DNA of 58,635 nt from assembly GCA_030595125.1 (NCBI GenBank), contig JAUVDV010000029.1:1-58635 (forward strand). The letters are read 5' to 3'. The stretch comes from Deltaproteobacteria bacterium. GTDB lineage: Bacteria > Myxococcota_A > Polyangia > JAAYKL01. The translations under genes and the position numbers were made by a program. Below the pieces are notes generated by a model. That model worked only from the letters and a program-made list of their open reading frames with translations. It made no database searches and had not been told where the DNA came from. Position 1 is the stretch's first letter. Each line of letters opens with the position of its first letter. Positions 1-8,474 of the stretch are shown piece after piece.

Positions 1-1609
1 CCACCTCGGTCTGAAGCATCTGCCGACGGCTGAATGCCAGGAGCTGCCGCGTCAGCGCCACGGCGCGATCGCCCGCGCCCTTGATCTCGCGCACGTCCAT
101 CAGCAGCGGATCTCCCTCATGCAGATCGTCTTCCATGAACGAGCACGACGACAGAATAACCGTCAGCAGATTGTTGAAATCGTGAGCCACGCCCCCTGCC
201 AGCTGACCTACCGACTCCATCTTTCGGGACTGGAGGAGCTGAGCTTCGAGCACCGCCTTCTCCTTCTCGGCCTGCTTGCGATCGGTGATGTCGCTGTAAT
301 GCTCTATCCGACCACCAGCATAGAGACCAGATAGGATGGGCTGGCTCCAATGCTCGAGCCAGCGTTCTTCCCGGTCGCTGGCAGGGAGTATGTGGCACTC
401 AAAGTTCTCGACATAGGTATTGTCATCGTATGTGGCAAACACTTTCTCGGAAAAGTATGCCGGATCCTCAAAACTATTCTTGATCCGCTTCCGGATGAGT
501 TGCCGCTTGTCTTTCCCGACAATCTCCTTCCGCCGCAGGCCAAAATAGCGCTCCAACGCCTGGTTCACCCAGACGACCCGGAAATCAGAGTCGAGAATGA
601 AGATACCGACCGATGATGTGTCAAGGACGTCGTCAGCCAATGAACGATACCTAGATTCACTCTCACCCAGCGCCTCCACCGCCCGTCTGCGATCGTCTTC
701 GACCTCCATGGTGTGCAGGGCGAATGCGATGTCGTCGGCGGCCTCCTTGAAAAGAGACAGCTCGTCCTCGTCCCGTGCGAATTCCACGGGGATGGATACA
801 GTCAAGATTCCGTAGACCACGCCTTCGTGCTCAAGTCTTGCCGACAGCCCTCCCCTTCCCGAGTACTGACCGGCAAGCGGGCAGTCGCCGCATTCGACGC
901 CCGGATTCTCGATCGCAACAACTCCTTTTTGTCTGAGCGTCTCTCTCGCGCAACGGGTAAGATTTCCTTGTTTGAGCCGCTCGACCATGGGCCCGAAGCT
1001 CGCTTCCAGGCCGGACTCGAACAAGGCAGTCGCTCTTTGCTTCTCGTCCAGAAGCGCGATCCATGAATTGAAATAACCTCGATCCTCGGTGAGGACTTTG
1101 CAGACGCCCCGAAGCAACTTCTCGCGATCTTTCACCTTGGTGATCAACTGGTTGACGCTTCGAACAGCGCGCAATACCAGGGTGAGGTGCGCCAGGCGTT
1201 TCTCCACTCGCTTGCGGTCGGTGATGTCGTGGATTATTGCCAGGGGGACAACTGCGCCCTTCCACCTGGTCCTGGTTGTAGAGAATTCGACAGTGGCCTC
1301 TGAACCATCTTTCCTGACAATGATCCGCTCGTAGGTGGCTGGATGCGCCTCACCCCTCATCCTGCGCTCCATGATTTTTCTGTATTTGGGTATATCCTCT
1401 GGACGCGTCAGCTTCTCGAAACCGTTCATGCCTGACAGTTCTTCGACGCTGTATCCTGTGATCTCTGCAAGTCGACTGTTGGCGTACAGGATTACCCCAC
1501 CGGCGTCCGCTATTAGCATTCCATCGGGCAAGTTCTCGGCCAGATCTATGAGGTTATTCTCGCTCTCCCGCAGATCCTCCTCGTCCCCGGCTATTTTCTC
1601 GTCATTCAT
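1..1609 (-). CDS. PAS/GAF sensor histidine kinase (3' part outside window)
   Basis: The reading frame is open from an ATG at 1609 to the window edge (536 codons). GGAGG lies 8 nt before the ATG. Reading my own translation, a first PAS domain covers about residues 15-125 (LPDGMLIADAGGVILYANS), a GAF-like domain about 150-300, a second PAS about 320-445 ending in the DITDRK signature, and then a HisKA dimerisation helix with the H-box motif GGVAHDFNNLL. The window ends just after LLAFSRRQMLQ, so the ATPase domain and any receiver domain are missing from view. There is no signal peptide or clear membrane segment, which suggests a cytoplasmic sensor. The partner regulator is not visible. The H-box His supports an active kinase; the ligand is unknown. 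Confidence 0.9.
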   Translation of the reverse strand, partial: MNDEKIAGDEEDLRESENNLIDLAENLPDGMLIADAGGVILYANSRLAEITGYSVEELSGMNGFEKLTRPEDIPKYRKIMERRMRGEAHPATYERIIVRKDGSEATVEFSTTRTRWKGAVVPLAIIHDITDRKRVEKRLAHLTLVLRAVRSVNQLITKVKDREKLLRGVCKVLTEDRGYFNSWIALLDEKQRATALFESGLEASFGPMVERLKQGNLTRCARETLRQKGVVAIENPGVECGDCPLAGQYSGRGGLSARLEHEGVVYGILTVSIPVEFARDEDELSLFKEAADDIAFALHTMEVEDDRRRAVEALGESESRYRSLADDVLDTSSVGIFILDSDFRVVWVNQALERYFGLRRKEIVGKDKRQLIRKRIKNSFEDPAYFSEKVFATYDDNTYVENFECHILPASDREERWLEHWSQPILSGLYAGGRIEHYSDITDRKQAEKEKAVLEAQLLQSRKMESVGQLAGGVAHDFNNLLTVILSSCSFMEDDLHEGDPLLMDVREIKGAGDRAVALTRQLLAFSRRQMLQTEV

Positions 1610-1924
1610 CCCCCATACCTCCGCATCGCTTACTCAACAGACGTTAACCCAAAAGGAGCACCCTTGCCTGGAAGTCTCCATCTTTTCTACAATTTCATCT
1701 ATTACCATCCCCCTTGTGAACATGACTTTAGAATGAAATGTGAAATATGAAAAGTAGCATAAATCCCCACACATTGGGTAACTGGTTTTAACAAACCTTT
1801 AATAATGCAGAATATATGTACCCTCCGCCCAAGGGGGTCAGGGTCATTTGAGAGGGCGCGTATCGACATGAACAGTCGGAAAAAGCCGTAATTACTTTGC
1901 TTTTTTAGGGGTCAGACACTTTTT
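1610..1924. other. Intergenic region with REP-like GGGGTCAG motifs
   Basis: This 315-bp stretch has no convincing gene. It is AT-rich near the kinase start. It contains GGGGGTCAGGGTCATT at 1833-1848 and GGGGTCAGACAC at 1908-1919, the latter running into a T-tract and ending a few bases from the stop codon of the next minus-strand gene. From memory, motifs of this form are common in dispersed REP-type elements linked to REP-associated tyrosine transposases. No transposase gene is present here. Confidence 0.4.
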
Positions 1925-2713
1925 TTATTGCGTTGATAGCAGCGTGCCTGAGGCGATCCAGTCGGAGATGGTCTCCATCTCTTTTTGAGAAAGCGGCTGG
2001 GTTTGTTCGCCTTCCATAAGAATCCTGGGCATCTGCTTACCGACAATGCGACGGTCGCCGATGATCTTGTAGACGAGGTAGCTCTCACCGGGGCGGGACG
2101 GGACTATTCTATCCCATCCCGACCATCCGTCCGCTGGTACGTTCAGGGCCGTTTGCCAGATGCCGTCCACATTTTCCAGGGAAAGTCCGACTATGGGCGA
2201 AGCACCCCCGTGGCACGAGGCGCAGCGGGCGTTGAAAATGTGCTCCACATCGTTGTCGTAGTAGGTCCATGGGAACGGCATGTTGTCGCCGGTTTCCGCG
2301 CCTGTTCTGAATGACGTGATGATCCCCGGCTCCACGGGGTTGCCCTCCAGACCCGTGAGGCCCTCCTTGAGTTCGAACACCCATACGGCGTTCTTTCGCA
2401 GGAGGGATGAAGGCCAGACCACCAACTTCCCACGAACCGGATCGTAATAGGACATCACCCACATGCTCACCGGGCCGGATCCCAACCTGAACACGGATCT
2501 CTTGATGCCGTGGCCGTCGATGTGGTCGCTGAACTCGGTGCGGAGCACCTTGTCGATGAAGACACCCGCCTCCCCTTCGACGGGATCGGCGCTCACCGGG
2601 TAGGGGCCGGGTGGAGGAGCCGCGTCCGGATCGACTTTATATGGAGGCGCACAACCGATCGATGCCACCGCCGAAAAGGCGAGGAGCACGACAAGCCTGG
2701 CCAGCGGGCTCAT
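1925..2713 (-). CDS. Lipoprotein with c-type cytochrome haem motif
   Basis: This 262-residue protein starts with a lipoprotein signal peptide (lipobox SIGC, Cys at about residue 20). An N-terminal part of about 100 residues resembles Ig-like domains of myxobacterial secreted proteins. A single haem-attachment motif, CASCH, lies near residue 165, inside a segment (HIFNARCASCHGG) typical of planctomycete-type cytochrome c domains. A Met about 60 residues later (GKQMPRIL) could be the axial ligand. It is probably a membrane-anchored periplasmic electron carrier. It follows the 84-residue gene by 6 bp and is probably co-transcribed with it. The physiological partner is not evident, although a 13-haem cytochrome lies 1.3 kb away on the same strand. 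Confidence 0.8.
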   Translation of the reverse strand: MSPLARLVVLLAFSAVASIGCAPPYKVDPDAAPPPGPYPVSADPVEGEAGVFIDKVLRTEFSDHIDGHGIKRSVFRLGSGPVSMWVMSYYDPVRGKLVVWPSSLLRKNAVWVFELKEGLTGLEGNPVEPGIITSFRTGAETGDNMPFPWTYYDNDVEHIFNARCASCHGGASPIVGLSLENVDGIWQTALNVPADGWSGWDRIVPSRPGESYLVYKIIGDRRIVGKQMPRILMEGEQTQPLSQKEMETISDWIASGTLLSTQ

Positions 2714-2719
2714 TGGTCT

Positions 2720-2974
2720 TCAAGAATCCGAATAGCCCAGGAGGTGTCCACGAATGACGGGGGGGGCGATGCCGGTGGAGAGATCGGCCTTGAGGCAGTC
2801 AGCAACGGCGATGAGGAGATCGTCGATCCCATTTTCTTCTATAATCTTCTGCATCAGGGCCCTGGCCACGGGACTCTCGTCCTTTCGAAGAAACCCTCTT
2901 ACCATCTCGGGCGTAACCTCTCCCTCAAAGTCCACAATCAGGTTCTCGAAAAGATACTTGGCGAGTTCGTTCAA
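2720..2974 (-). CDS. Small hypothetical protein (84 aa)
   Basis: The frame starts at TTG with GGAGG placed 7 nt upstream, which makes the unusual start credible. The product is acidic, probably helical and cytoplasmic, with no signal peptide or membrane segment. I do not recognise a family. It is the first gene of a two-gene unit with the haem lipoprotein downstream, and a good sigma-70 promoter lies about 67 bp upstream. It may be a small accessory protein, but nothing in the sequence fixes a role. Confidence 0.6.
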   Translation of the reverse strand: MNELAKYLFENLIVDFEGEVTPEMVRGFLRKDESPVARALMQKIIEENGIDDLLIAVADCLKADLSTGIAPPVIRGHLLGYSDS

Positions 2975-3040
2975 TTAATACCTCCATATCCGGCTTCGGC
3001 CTGAGCTCCTTGTGAGCCCAGTTCGTTTGAAGAATTCGAT

Positions 3041-3069
3041 TTTATATAGGTCCCCAAAACGTTGGGCAA
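3041..3069 (-). promoter_or_regulatory. Sigma-70-type promoter for the 2974-1925 unit
   Basis: On the minus strand, TTGCCC (-35, 3069-3064) and TATAAA (-10, 3046-3041) are separated by exactly 17 bp. The predicted transcript has a leader of about 60 nt before the TTG start at 2974. Confidence 0.55.
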
Positions 3070-3130
3070 GACAAATCTCCGAAGCCAGTGCCTCTTCGAC
3101 TGAAAATTGACGGGTGAAATTGAAGCGGCG

Positions 3131-3868
3131 CTATATGCCCAGCACCTGGATGAGAAGCCCGCTCACCAGGATGGCTCCACCCGACAGAGCGTGAACGTAC
3201 TTCTCCAGGAAACCGAAATTTACGAAGCGAAGACCCATGTAACCGAAGGTGACCGCCGTCAGCATGGTGCCTATGGTGGCTACCGCGAAGACACCTGCCA
3301 CCGCGGCGATCCCCGCGATACTGTGCTCGGACGCCGGAACCAGCAAGAGCGGTATGAGCGGCTCGCAGGGACCGAGCACAAAGATGATGAAGATAACCCA
3401 GAGAGTGCGCCGGTGTTGCCTCACGTGTCCGGTATCCTCGTGGGCCGTGCGCTCGTGACCGTCATCGTTCGCGCCCTTGCCGTGATCGTGAGCGTGCTTG
3501 TGAACGGTGCCGTCCGCATGAACATGAACGTGGGTGTGCCCTCCCCTGCGCGCCTGAAAGATCCCCCACAACATATACACCGCGCCGAACCCCATCAGCA
3601 CGTAGCTCGCCAGATCGCCGCGAACTCCCTCGAACCACTCCATACCGGACAGGCTCCAGCCCAGGCCGATTCCGAGCCCGCCCACCACGACAGATGACCC
3701 CACGTGGCCCACGCCGCACAGGAACGTCCAGAAAAGGGTCCGCTTCAGGCTCCAGCCCTCGGAGCGAGCCAGAACGACAAAGGGAAGATAGTGATCCGGG
3801 CCTATGGCCGTATGAGTCAACCCCAACCCGAGCGCTGCCAACATCAGTACGTTTATAGATTCAAACAT
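3131..3868 (-). CDS. NicO/TauE-type membrane transporter with His-rich loop
   Basis: This is a 245-residue integral membrane protein with about six hydrophobic segments. The motif HTAIGPDHYLPF near the N-terminus matches the HxxxxDH signature of nickel/cobalt (NicO/RcnA-like) transporters and related SafE/UreH-type exporters. A cytoplasmic or periplasmic loop around residues 108-150 is packed with His, Asp and Glu, which suggests metal binding. The second half has GPCEPLIPLLL, a conserved helix motif of the family. The substrate is probably a divalent metal, but sulfite or organic-sulfur export by relatives cannot be excluded. A possible -35/-10 pair (TTGACC, 18 bp, ATAGAT; 3980-3951) lies upstream. 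Genes on both sides encode c-type cytochromes, so a link to cofactor or metal supply is conceivable. Confidence 0.75.
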   Translation of the reverse strand: MFESINVLMLAALGLGLTHTAIGPDHYLPFVVLARSEGWSLKRTLFWTFLCGVGHVGSSVVVGGLGIGLGWSLSGMEWFEGVRGDLASYVLMGFGAVYMLWGIFQARRGGHTHVHVHADGTVHKHAHDHGKGANDDGHERTAHEDTGHVRQHRRTLWVIFIIFVLGPCEPLIPLLLVPASEHSIAGIAAVAGVFAVATIGTMLTAVTFGYMGLRFVNFGFLEKYVHALSGGAILVSGLLIQVLGI

Positions 3869-4004
3869 GTTGCACCATTCGAGGAAACCTGAAGCCCACC
3901 GATCTGGACCCCTGATACGAAATTGGGTTCCGGTAGCACGATTTCGAATTATCTATGGACCAAAGACCGCCGCAGGTCAAGACTGCCCCGCCCTCGAACG
4001 CTCT

Positions 4005-5123
4005 CTACTTACAACGCCTCCATATGCTATCCGAGTGGCACTTCACGCAAGCCCGCTGGTTTTTCATGACGAGTGGCTTGCAACGCTTTGCGAATCCGGC
4101 CGGATGCGGATTGATGACCGCGTGACACTGGATGCAGGAACTCTCGGAGTGACACGACACGCACGCGGCGATGTCGTACCTCGCCCTCCTGCAGATCTTG
4201 GCGGGACTCTGATTCTTGTGAAAACTCCCGGCGCTCGACGGACCTGCCCTTGACGGAGAATCCGGAGCGACCCCCGCCCGGCGATGGCAGGTAAGGCAGA
4301 AAGACTGGGACTTGTGGCAACCGGCACAACGAGGGTTGCCCATCCTGGTGCTGACGCCGTGGGAAGACAGCCAGTCGCCCGGATGCACGATCCTCGGTCG
4401 CAGCCTTCCCGTATGACAATCCTGGCAGAACTTCTCCCTGTGGCACGAGGAGCAGAAATCCGAGTCGGCCCCGGCGGTGGGAGCGTGTCGCCCGACCCAG
4501 TCCTCCCCGTGGGACGGACCCTTCAACCAGCCTGGCGGAGTCAGGACGGCATCGCCGAAATTGGTGATCATGCGGCCGTCGGGATGAATGAGGTGACACG
4601 TGCGACACCTGGACGATGCGCCGGATTCCCTTTCATGGCACCGATAACACGCCTTCATTTCCACCACGTCGCGACCTGGAGAATCTTGCTGCCTGCGATG
4701 CGCCCCCTGGTGGCATGATGCGCAACCCAGAATCTTGTGCGCCTTGTGCGAGAACCTTATGTTCGGACGCGGATACTCACCGCGATGCGGGCGCTCACCG
4801 GCCTTGAGCCTGGTGTGACATTTTCTGCAGTCGGCGGTGAGTTCGGTGAACACCGTGACCCCGACTGCCGATTCGTGACACTCGGCGCAAGTGCTCATAT
4901 CCGGAACCAATCGATCAGAGGCCCATCGGGAGGTATTGGCCCGGGGGTGACATTTTACGCAGGCGGGCTTGCCAGGGGCGTGCAACCCGTGAACATCTCC
5001 CACCGACGTTTGCCCCACCGGAAGTAGCTCCAGCGAGATTCCCCTGAGATCGGTCGCCCCGACGCAGATCCCCAGAACAAGGAGCGCGGCAGCCACCGTT
5101 AATGCTATCCGGTTTCGCATCAT
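4005..5123 (-). CDS. 13-haem c-type cytochrome
   Basis: A signal peptide is followed by thirteen CXXCH motifs (CVKCH, CAECH, CRKCH, CASCH, CYRCH, CRTCH, CSSCH, CQDCH, CAGCH, CLTCH, CVSCH, CIQCH, CVKCH) in about 370 residues, with many free His residues as possible distal ligands. The protein is rich in Arg and Lys outside the motifs. It is probably periplasmic or at the outer membrane and acts in long-range electron transfer. The start overlaps the stop codon of the upstream beta-barrel gene. ATG at 5123 or 5120, or GTG at 5129, are all possible because the only SD-like GGAG is inside the overlap. The tight coupling to a porin-like gene suggests a porin-cytochrome pair. The exact family is not recognised. 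Confidence 0.85.
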   Translation of the reverse strand: MMRNRIALTVAAALLVLGICVGATDLRGISLELLPVGQTSVGDVHGLHAPGKPACVKCHPRANTSRWASDRLVPDMSTCAECHESAVGVTVFTELTADCRKCHTRLKAGERPHRGEYPRPNIRFSHKAHKILGCASCHQGAHRRQQDSPGRDVVEMKACYRCHERESGASSRCRTCHLIHPDGRMITNFGDAVLTPPGWLKGPSHGEDWVGRHAPTAGADSDFCSSCHREKFCQDCHTGRLRPRIVHPGDWLSSHGVSTRMGNPRCAGCHKSQSFCLTCHRRAGVAPDSPSRAGPSSAGSFHKNQSPAKICRRARYDIAACVSCHSESSCIQCHAVINPHPAGFAKRCKPLVMKNQRACVKCHSDSIWRRCK

Positions 5124-6574
5124 CTCCACAGATCCAATTGCAAAAGAGCGAGGACGACGACCCGTGGATCTTCTCCCTCGCTGAAATAGTTTTCCAGCTC
5201 GCCGGCCAGGTGGGCTCCCTTCAACAACCTGAAACGAGCCGAGGCCATGTATCCGAACAGATCTCCGCTGAAACGTTCGGAATAGTCATCGTCGATGTGC
5301 CAGTACGACAATCTCAAGCCAAGCCAGAGGCGCCCGGATACGAATCCGTGTCCGCCGCCTATCTCGGCGCCCACCCTGCTCTCTCCCCATTCCCGCAGGG
5401 CGCTTACCCTGGACGAAAAACGATTGGACAGAGTTCTGTAATTTCCGCCGAAACCCCCGCCGACTCCGGAGACTGTTGCGTCGATCTCCTCGCCGCTCAG
5501 GCCCGCGCTCTGGTCGGCCATCCGCGCGTATGCCCAGGTGGCAACGGAGACCTTCCCGCCGGGAAAGACCTCCAGACGTCCACCCAGATCCCTCCTCGGG
5601 GCCAGATCGAAAACGTTAAAAATGGAATCGGCGGCGAACATCGGCCGAAACAGGTGGTACTCGGCGCTCAGGGCGAGGGCGTCGACGGGGGTAACCGTGA
5701 TCTCCGCGTCGGCCTCCCGAAGCAAGGTTCCCTCCGCAACTGCGGCGGACAGATCGTCGCGCCTATCGAGCATGGGGCTCCACATGATCCTGCCGTGAAA
5801 CCTCAACGGATCCGTGCCCGCGTCCAGCCTGCCGCCAAAAAGTTGTGACGAGATCTCCTTTGACAACCCGACGACGCGGACCGCCGCGCCCACGTCGAGC
5901 CACGATCGGGGATACCACGAAACCTCGGTCCCGAAGACCATCTCCGAATCCGGATCTTCCCTGTCGGAATACGTGCCGGGATCCATCCCGTCCCGGCCGC
6001 CCGAGTCCACGCCGTCGAGCTCGAGCTGGTCGTACCCGAGTCGATGTCCACCCTTCACCTCGTAACCAAGGTAGGTGGACACAGCCAGATAGCCCGGAAG
6101 GTGGAGCACGGTCTCAATTCCGTCAAAAGCAAAGAAACCGATGGTGTCCACGCGGATCTGCCTGCCCGCGCGAACATCCAGCACCCCTTCCCAGAACCCT
6201 CGCGCGTCCAGATACACGAACATCATGTCCATCTGCATGGGGGTGAGCCCCGGAATATACGCATCCGCTATGGATGAATCACTCTCGCTTTGTGAGATCG
6301 AGAAATCGGTGTCCAGCCTCAGGGACATCTCCACTGAAAGCCGGAGCCCCTGGTAGTAGGGGTCGTCCGACCCGGGCAACAGATTCCACGCGGCCAGATG
6401 AAGATCCTCTACCAGCCTTCTGCGCGAGATCAGGGATCCGTCACTTGCGGGAACGGAATAGCCCTGCGCCCACAGCTCGGAAGAAACCTGCATGTCGTGG
6501 CCGAACATCCATGAAGGGATGAGGAAAAGAGCGATCGCGATCGCCGCAGCGTGATGTCCTATTTGAGATCGCAC
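5120..6574 (-). CDS. Outer-membrane beta-barrel (porin-like) protein
   Basis: This 484-residue protein has an N-terminal signal peptide, then alternating amphipathic strands with aromatic girdle residues and acidic, Gly-rich loops throughout. It ends in LQLDLWR, close to the aromatic-ending C-terminal strand of outer-membrane proteins. The likely start is GTG at 6574, overlapping the end of the YbjN-like gene by 16 bp. The 3' end overlaps the 13-haem cytochrome gene. No named porin family is recognised. In MtrAB-type or PioAB-type systems, a barrel of this kind houses a multihaem cytochrome, and that role is inferred here from gene order only. Confidence 0.7.
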   Translation of the reverse strand: MRSQIGHHAAAIAIALFLIPSWMFGHDMQVSSELWAQGYSVPASDGSLISRRRLVEDLHLAAWNLLPGSDDPYYQGLRLSVEMSLRLDTDFSISQSESDSSIADAYIPGLTPMQMDMMFVYLDARGFWEGVLDVRAGRQIRVDTIGFFAFDGIETVLHLPGYLAVSTYLGYEVKGGHRLGYDQLELDGVDSGGRDGMDPGTYSDREDPDSEMVFGTEVSWYPRSWLDVGAAVRVVGLSKEISSQLFGGRLDAGTDPLRFHGRIMWSPMLDRRDDLSAAVAEGTLLREADAEITVTPVDALALSAEYHLFRPMFAADSIFNVFDLAPRRDLGGRLEVFPGGKVSVATWAYARMADQSAGLSGEEIDATVSGVGGGFGGNYRTLSNRFSSRVSALREWGESRVGAEIGGGHGFVSGRLWLGLRLSYWHIDDDYSERFSGDLFGYMASARFRLLKGAHLAGELENYFSEGEDPRVVVLALLQLDLWR

Positions 6575-7023
6575 ACCCGGGTGCCCCCGAATTCGTCTAC
6601 CAGAAGATCGTCGTACTTGTCGGCGTAATGACCGATCACAGCCAGCATCTCCTCCACCTCGGCCCTGTCCAGATACTCCACACTGCGCTCGGCCACCAGC
6701 GCCACTATCTTTCCGCTGAGCGTGCCGAATGCGATCCCCGGAAGCCAGGCTCCATTGAGCTCCAACAGGCGCTCCGCGAGGCCCAATGGAAGATCAGGAT
6801 CAAATTTGACGATGGGGGAAACGACCCGCAAGCGGGCTGTCGACCCGTCCTGCCCGGGATTGATCGCGATCATCACATCTGCGGAACCCTTGGCAATTTG
6901 CCATGCCGCGCCACCTTCCACCGCCTTGATCTCACTCTTCTCGGGATCGACCCCGAGACTCTTGATCACCGCAGCGACCGCCTTGACGGCCTTTTTTATC
7001 GTGCCCTGAGTCTGGAAGACCAT
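6559..7023 (-). CDS. YbjN-like / T3SS-chaperone-fold protein
   Basis: This 154-residue soluble protein has no signal peptide. Its pattern of an N-terminal helix, antiparallel strands with the segment ADVMIAINPG, a central LAERLLELNG helix and the later strand GKIVALVAERS is typical of YbjN-like proteins that share the type III secretion chaperone fold. Members of this group bind partner proteins. It begins with ATG preceded by GGGAGTAGAA and overlaps the barrel gene downstream, so it is probably the first gene of a three-gene operon (ybjN-like, barrel, cytochrome). A chaperone or regulatory role for that operon is an inference. Confidence 0.65.
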   Translation of the reverse strand: MVFQTQGTIKKAVKAVAAVIKSLGVDPEKSEIKAVEGGAAWQIAKGSADVMIAINPGQDGSTARLRVVSPIVKFDPDLPLGLAERLLELNGAWLPGIAFGTLSGKIVALVAERSVEYLDRAEVEEMLAVIGHYADKYDDLLVDEFGGTRVCDLK

Positions 7024-7110
7024 TTCTACTCCCTGCTCGTCGAAAAAAGAGCCAACAGTTTCATCTGTGATGCTCGCGCGAACGAGCAGTGATTGTCAAC
7101 GTGTTTGACG

Positions 7111-7593
7111 TCAGTACGCGCACTTCCACGTGTAATCGCAGGTGCAGAAACAGGTTGTCATCCCACCCAGCGGGCACATGAGCCCCGCGATACTGCATCC
7201 GGTATCCGGAACGGGGTTGACGGAGGAGCACAGGGACTCGGGGTCGGGCAGGGGATCGGGCATGCAGACGTAACCGTCCCAATCCTGAATACAAGCGTAG
7301 CCCCCGCAGCACTGATCGTCGGCCTCGTCGCAGGTCACGCACTCGTCCAGGCAGTAGGCCCCGGTATCTCCACCCGTATCGGAATCGGTATCAGTGTCGG
7401 TGTCAGCATCTGTATCCGTGTCGGTATCAGTATCGCCATCTGTGTCGCCGTCGGTATCGCCGTCAGTGTCGCCGTCGGTGTCGCCGTCGGTATCACCATC
7501 CGTCCCACCGTCGAGGCCGCCGGGCGAACCGTCCGAGCAGCCGGCGGTACAGAAAAACGCAACCGTCAAAATAAAGAGATGATTTCTGTTCAT
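7111..7593 (-). CDS. Lipoprotein: DGDT linker and Cys-rich domain
   Basis: The signal peptide ends in lipobox TAGC at about residue 19. Residues 25-80 are a (DGDT)n/(DT)n low-complexity linker. The last 85 residues form a compact Cys-rich domain with CC-x2-Y-x-C-I, a later CM and a terminal CFCTCDYTWKC. The same spacing recurs in the protein at 43000-43407 (CYCTCDGWEC ending), so the two are homologous although the linkers differ (DGDT against DSDT). No named domain is recognised; many Cys pairs suggest disulfide bonds outside the cytoplasm. It lies 28 bp downstream of the thioredoxin-like lipoprotein gene and may be co-transcribed with it. Confidence 0.75.
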   Translation of the reverse strand: MNRNHLFILTVAFFCTAGCSDGSPGGLDGGTDGDTDGDTDGDTDGDTDGDTDGDTDTDTDTDADTDTDTDSDTGGDTGAYCLDECVTCDEADDQCCGGYACIQDWDGYVCMPDPLPDPESLCSSVNPVPDTGCSIAGLMCPLGGMTTCFCTCDYTWKCAY

Positions 7594-7621
7594 CGTTCAC
7601 TACCCCCATTTCAGGGAACGA

Positions 7622-8332
7622 TTACTCTCCCAGGTTGGCGTCGGTGACCAGCTGAATTATCTCCGGCCCCGTCATCACATCACCGTCGCCGGCGTAGTAG
7701 TCGACCCTGAGTATAATTCCCGTGTTCAGATCGACGACGGCCATGTTCGGGTAGTAGGAATAACTGAAGAAATTACTGGCCGGAACCCCCGAATAGTAGC
7801 CCGGATCGAAGCCGTAGTGCCCCGAGAAGTACTCGTAATTCTCCAGTGCTGTTCTTGTTTGTTGTCCGAGCCCACCACTGTAGAACATCAACATCACTGA
7901 ATTCTGCGCGGTAATATCATCAAAAAAGGAAGTCGCGGCAAGCTCTCCATATCTGACGCCGCATGGTGGGCAGTCCTCGTCACTGACTGCAAATATGACC
8001 GTCTGATAACCCGCACAGAAGATCTCTTCCAACGTGAACGGGGCTTCTGTATCATCGACAACGCCGTCGCTATCGCCATCAAAAAGACCGGTAATGTTGA
8101 AGTTTGCCACATTACTGCCGTTGCTGAAGACGCCGCCGCCCCATTGCGCGGTTACTTCGCACGGGCCGGTATCGGTGTCGGTGTCAGTGTCGGTGTCAGT
8201 GTCAGTGTCGGTGTCGGCATCTCCATCCGCATCCGAGTCGCTGCCGGAACTTCCCTCATCGTCGCATCCGACCATGCCCGATCCGACAAGAACCACCAGG
8301 AGTAATGCGAGCAGTAATGTAAAGCGTTTCAT
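7622..8332 (-). CDS. Thioredoxin-like lipoprotein with Asp-Thr linker
   Basis: A signal peptide with lipobox MVGC is followed by an acidic D[ST] linker (about residues 30-55). The globular part contains VSDEDCPPCGVRY, which carries a CPPC redox motif placed after a predicted strand as in TlpA/AhpC-like thioredoxin folds, and then a long helix and the strand NMAVVDLNTGIIL. The role is probably thiol-disulfide exchange outside the cytoplasm. The CPPC dipeptide differs from the CGPC of thioredoxins. The ATG is preceded by AGAGGTAACGAAA. A neighbouring Cys-rich lipoprotein downstream could be a substrate, which is speculative. Confidence 0.75.
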   Translation of the reverse strand: MKRFTLLLALLLVVLVGSGMVGCDDEGSSGSDSDADGDADTDTDTDTDTDTDTDTGPCEVTAQWGGGVFSNGSNVANFNITGLFDGDSDGVVDDTEAPFTLEEIFCAGYQTVIFAVSDEDCPPCGVRYGELAATSFFDDITAQNSVMLMFYSGGLGQQTRTALENYEYFSGHYGFDPGYYSGVPASNFFSYSYYPNMAVVDLNTGIILRVDYYAGDGDVMTGPEIIQLVTDANLGE

Positions 8333-8474
8333 TTTCGTTACCTCTTTCTCAATAATCTCGTTTATCGACCTGTGAACCGTCGCTCGTGTGCATGTACCAC
8401 ATCATCTATATTCTTAAGTGTAAATCTCGTCTGAACAAGTAGAAAGAAATTTCTCAGACTTAAAAAACACCGCG

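Noticed and set aside
7071-7088. TGCTCG-N6-CGAGCA hairpin as terminator of the 7111 gene
   Set aside because: There is no T-tract after the stem. It may be an operator-like site before the ybjN-like gene, but no support beyond the symmetry was found.
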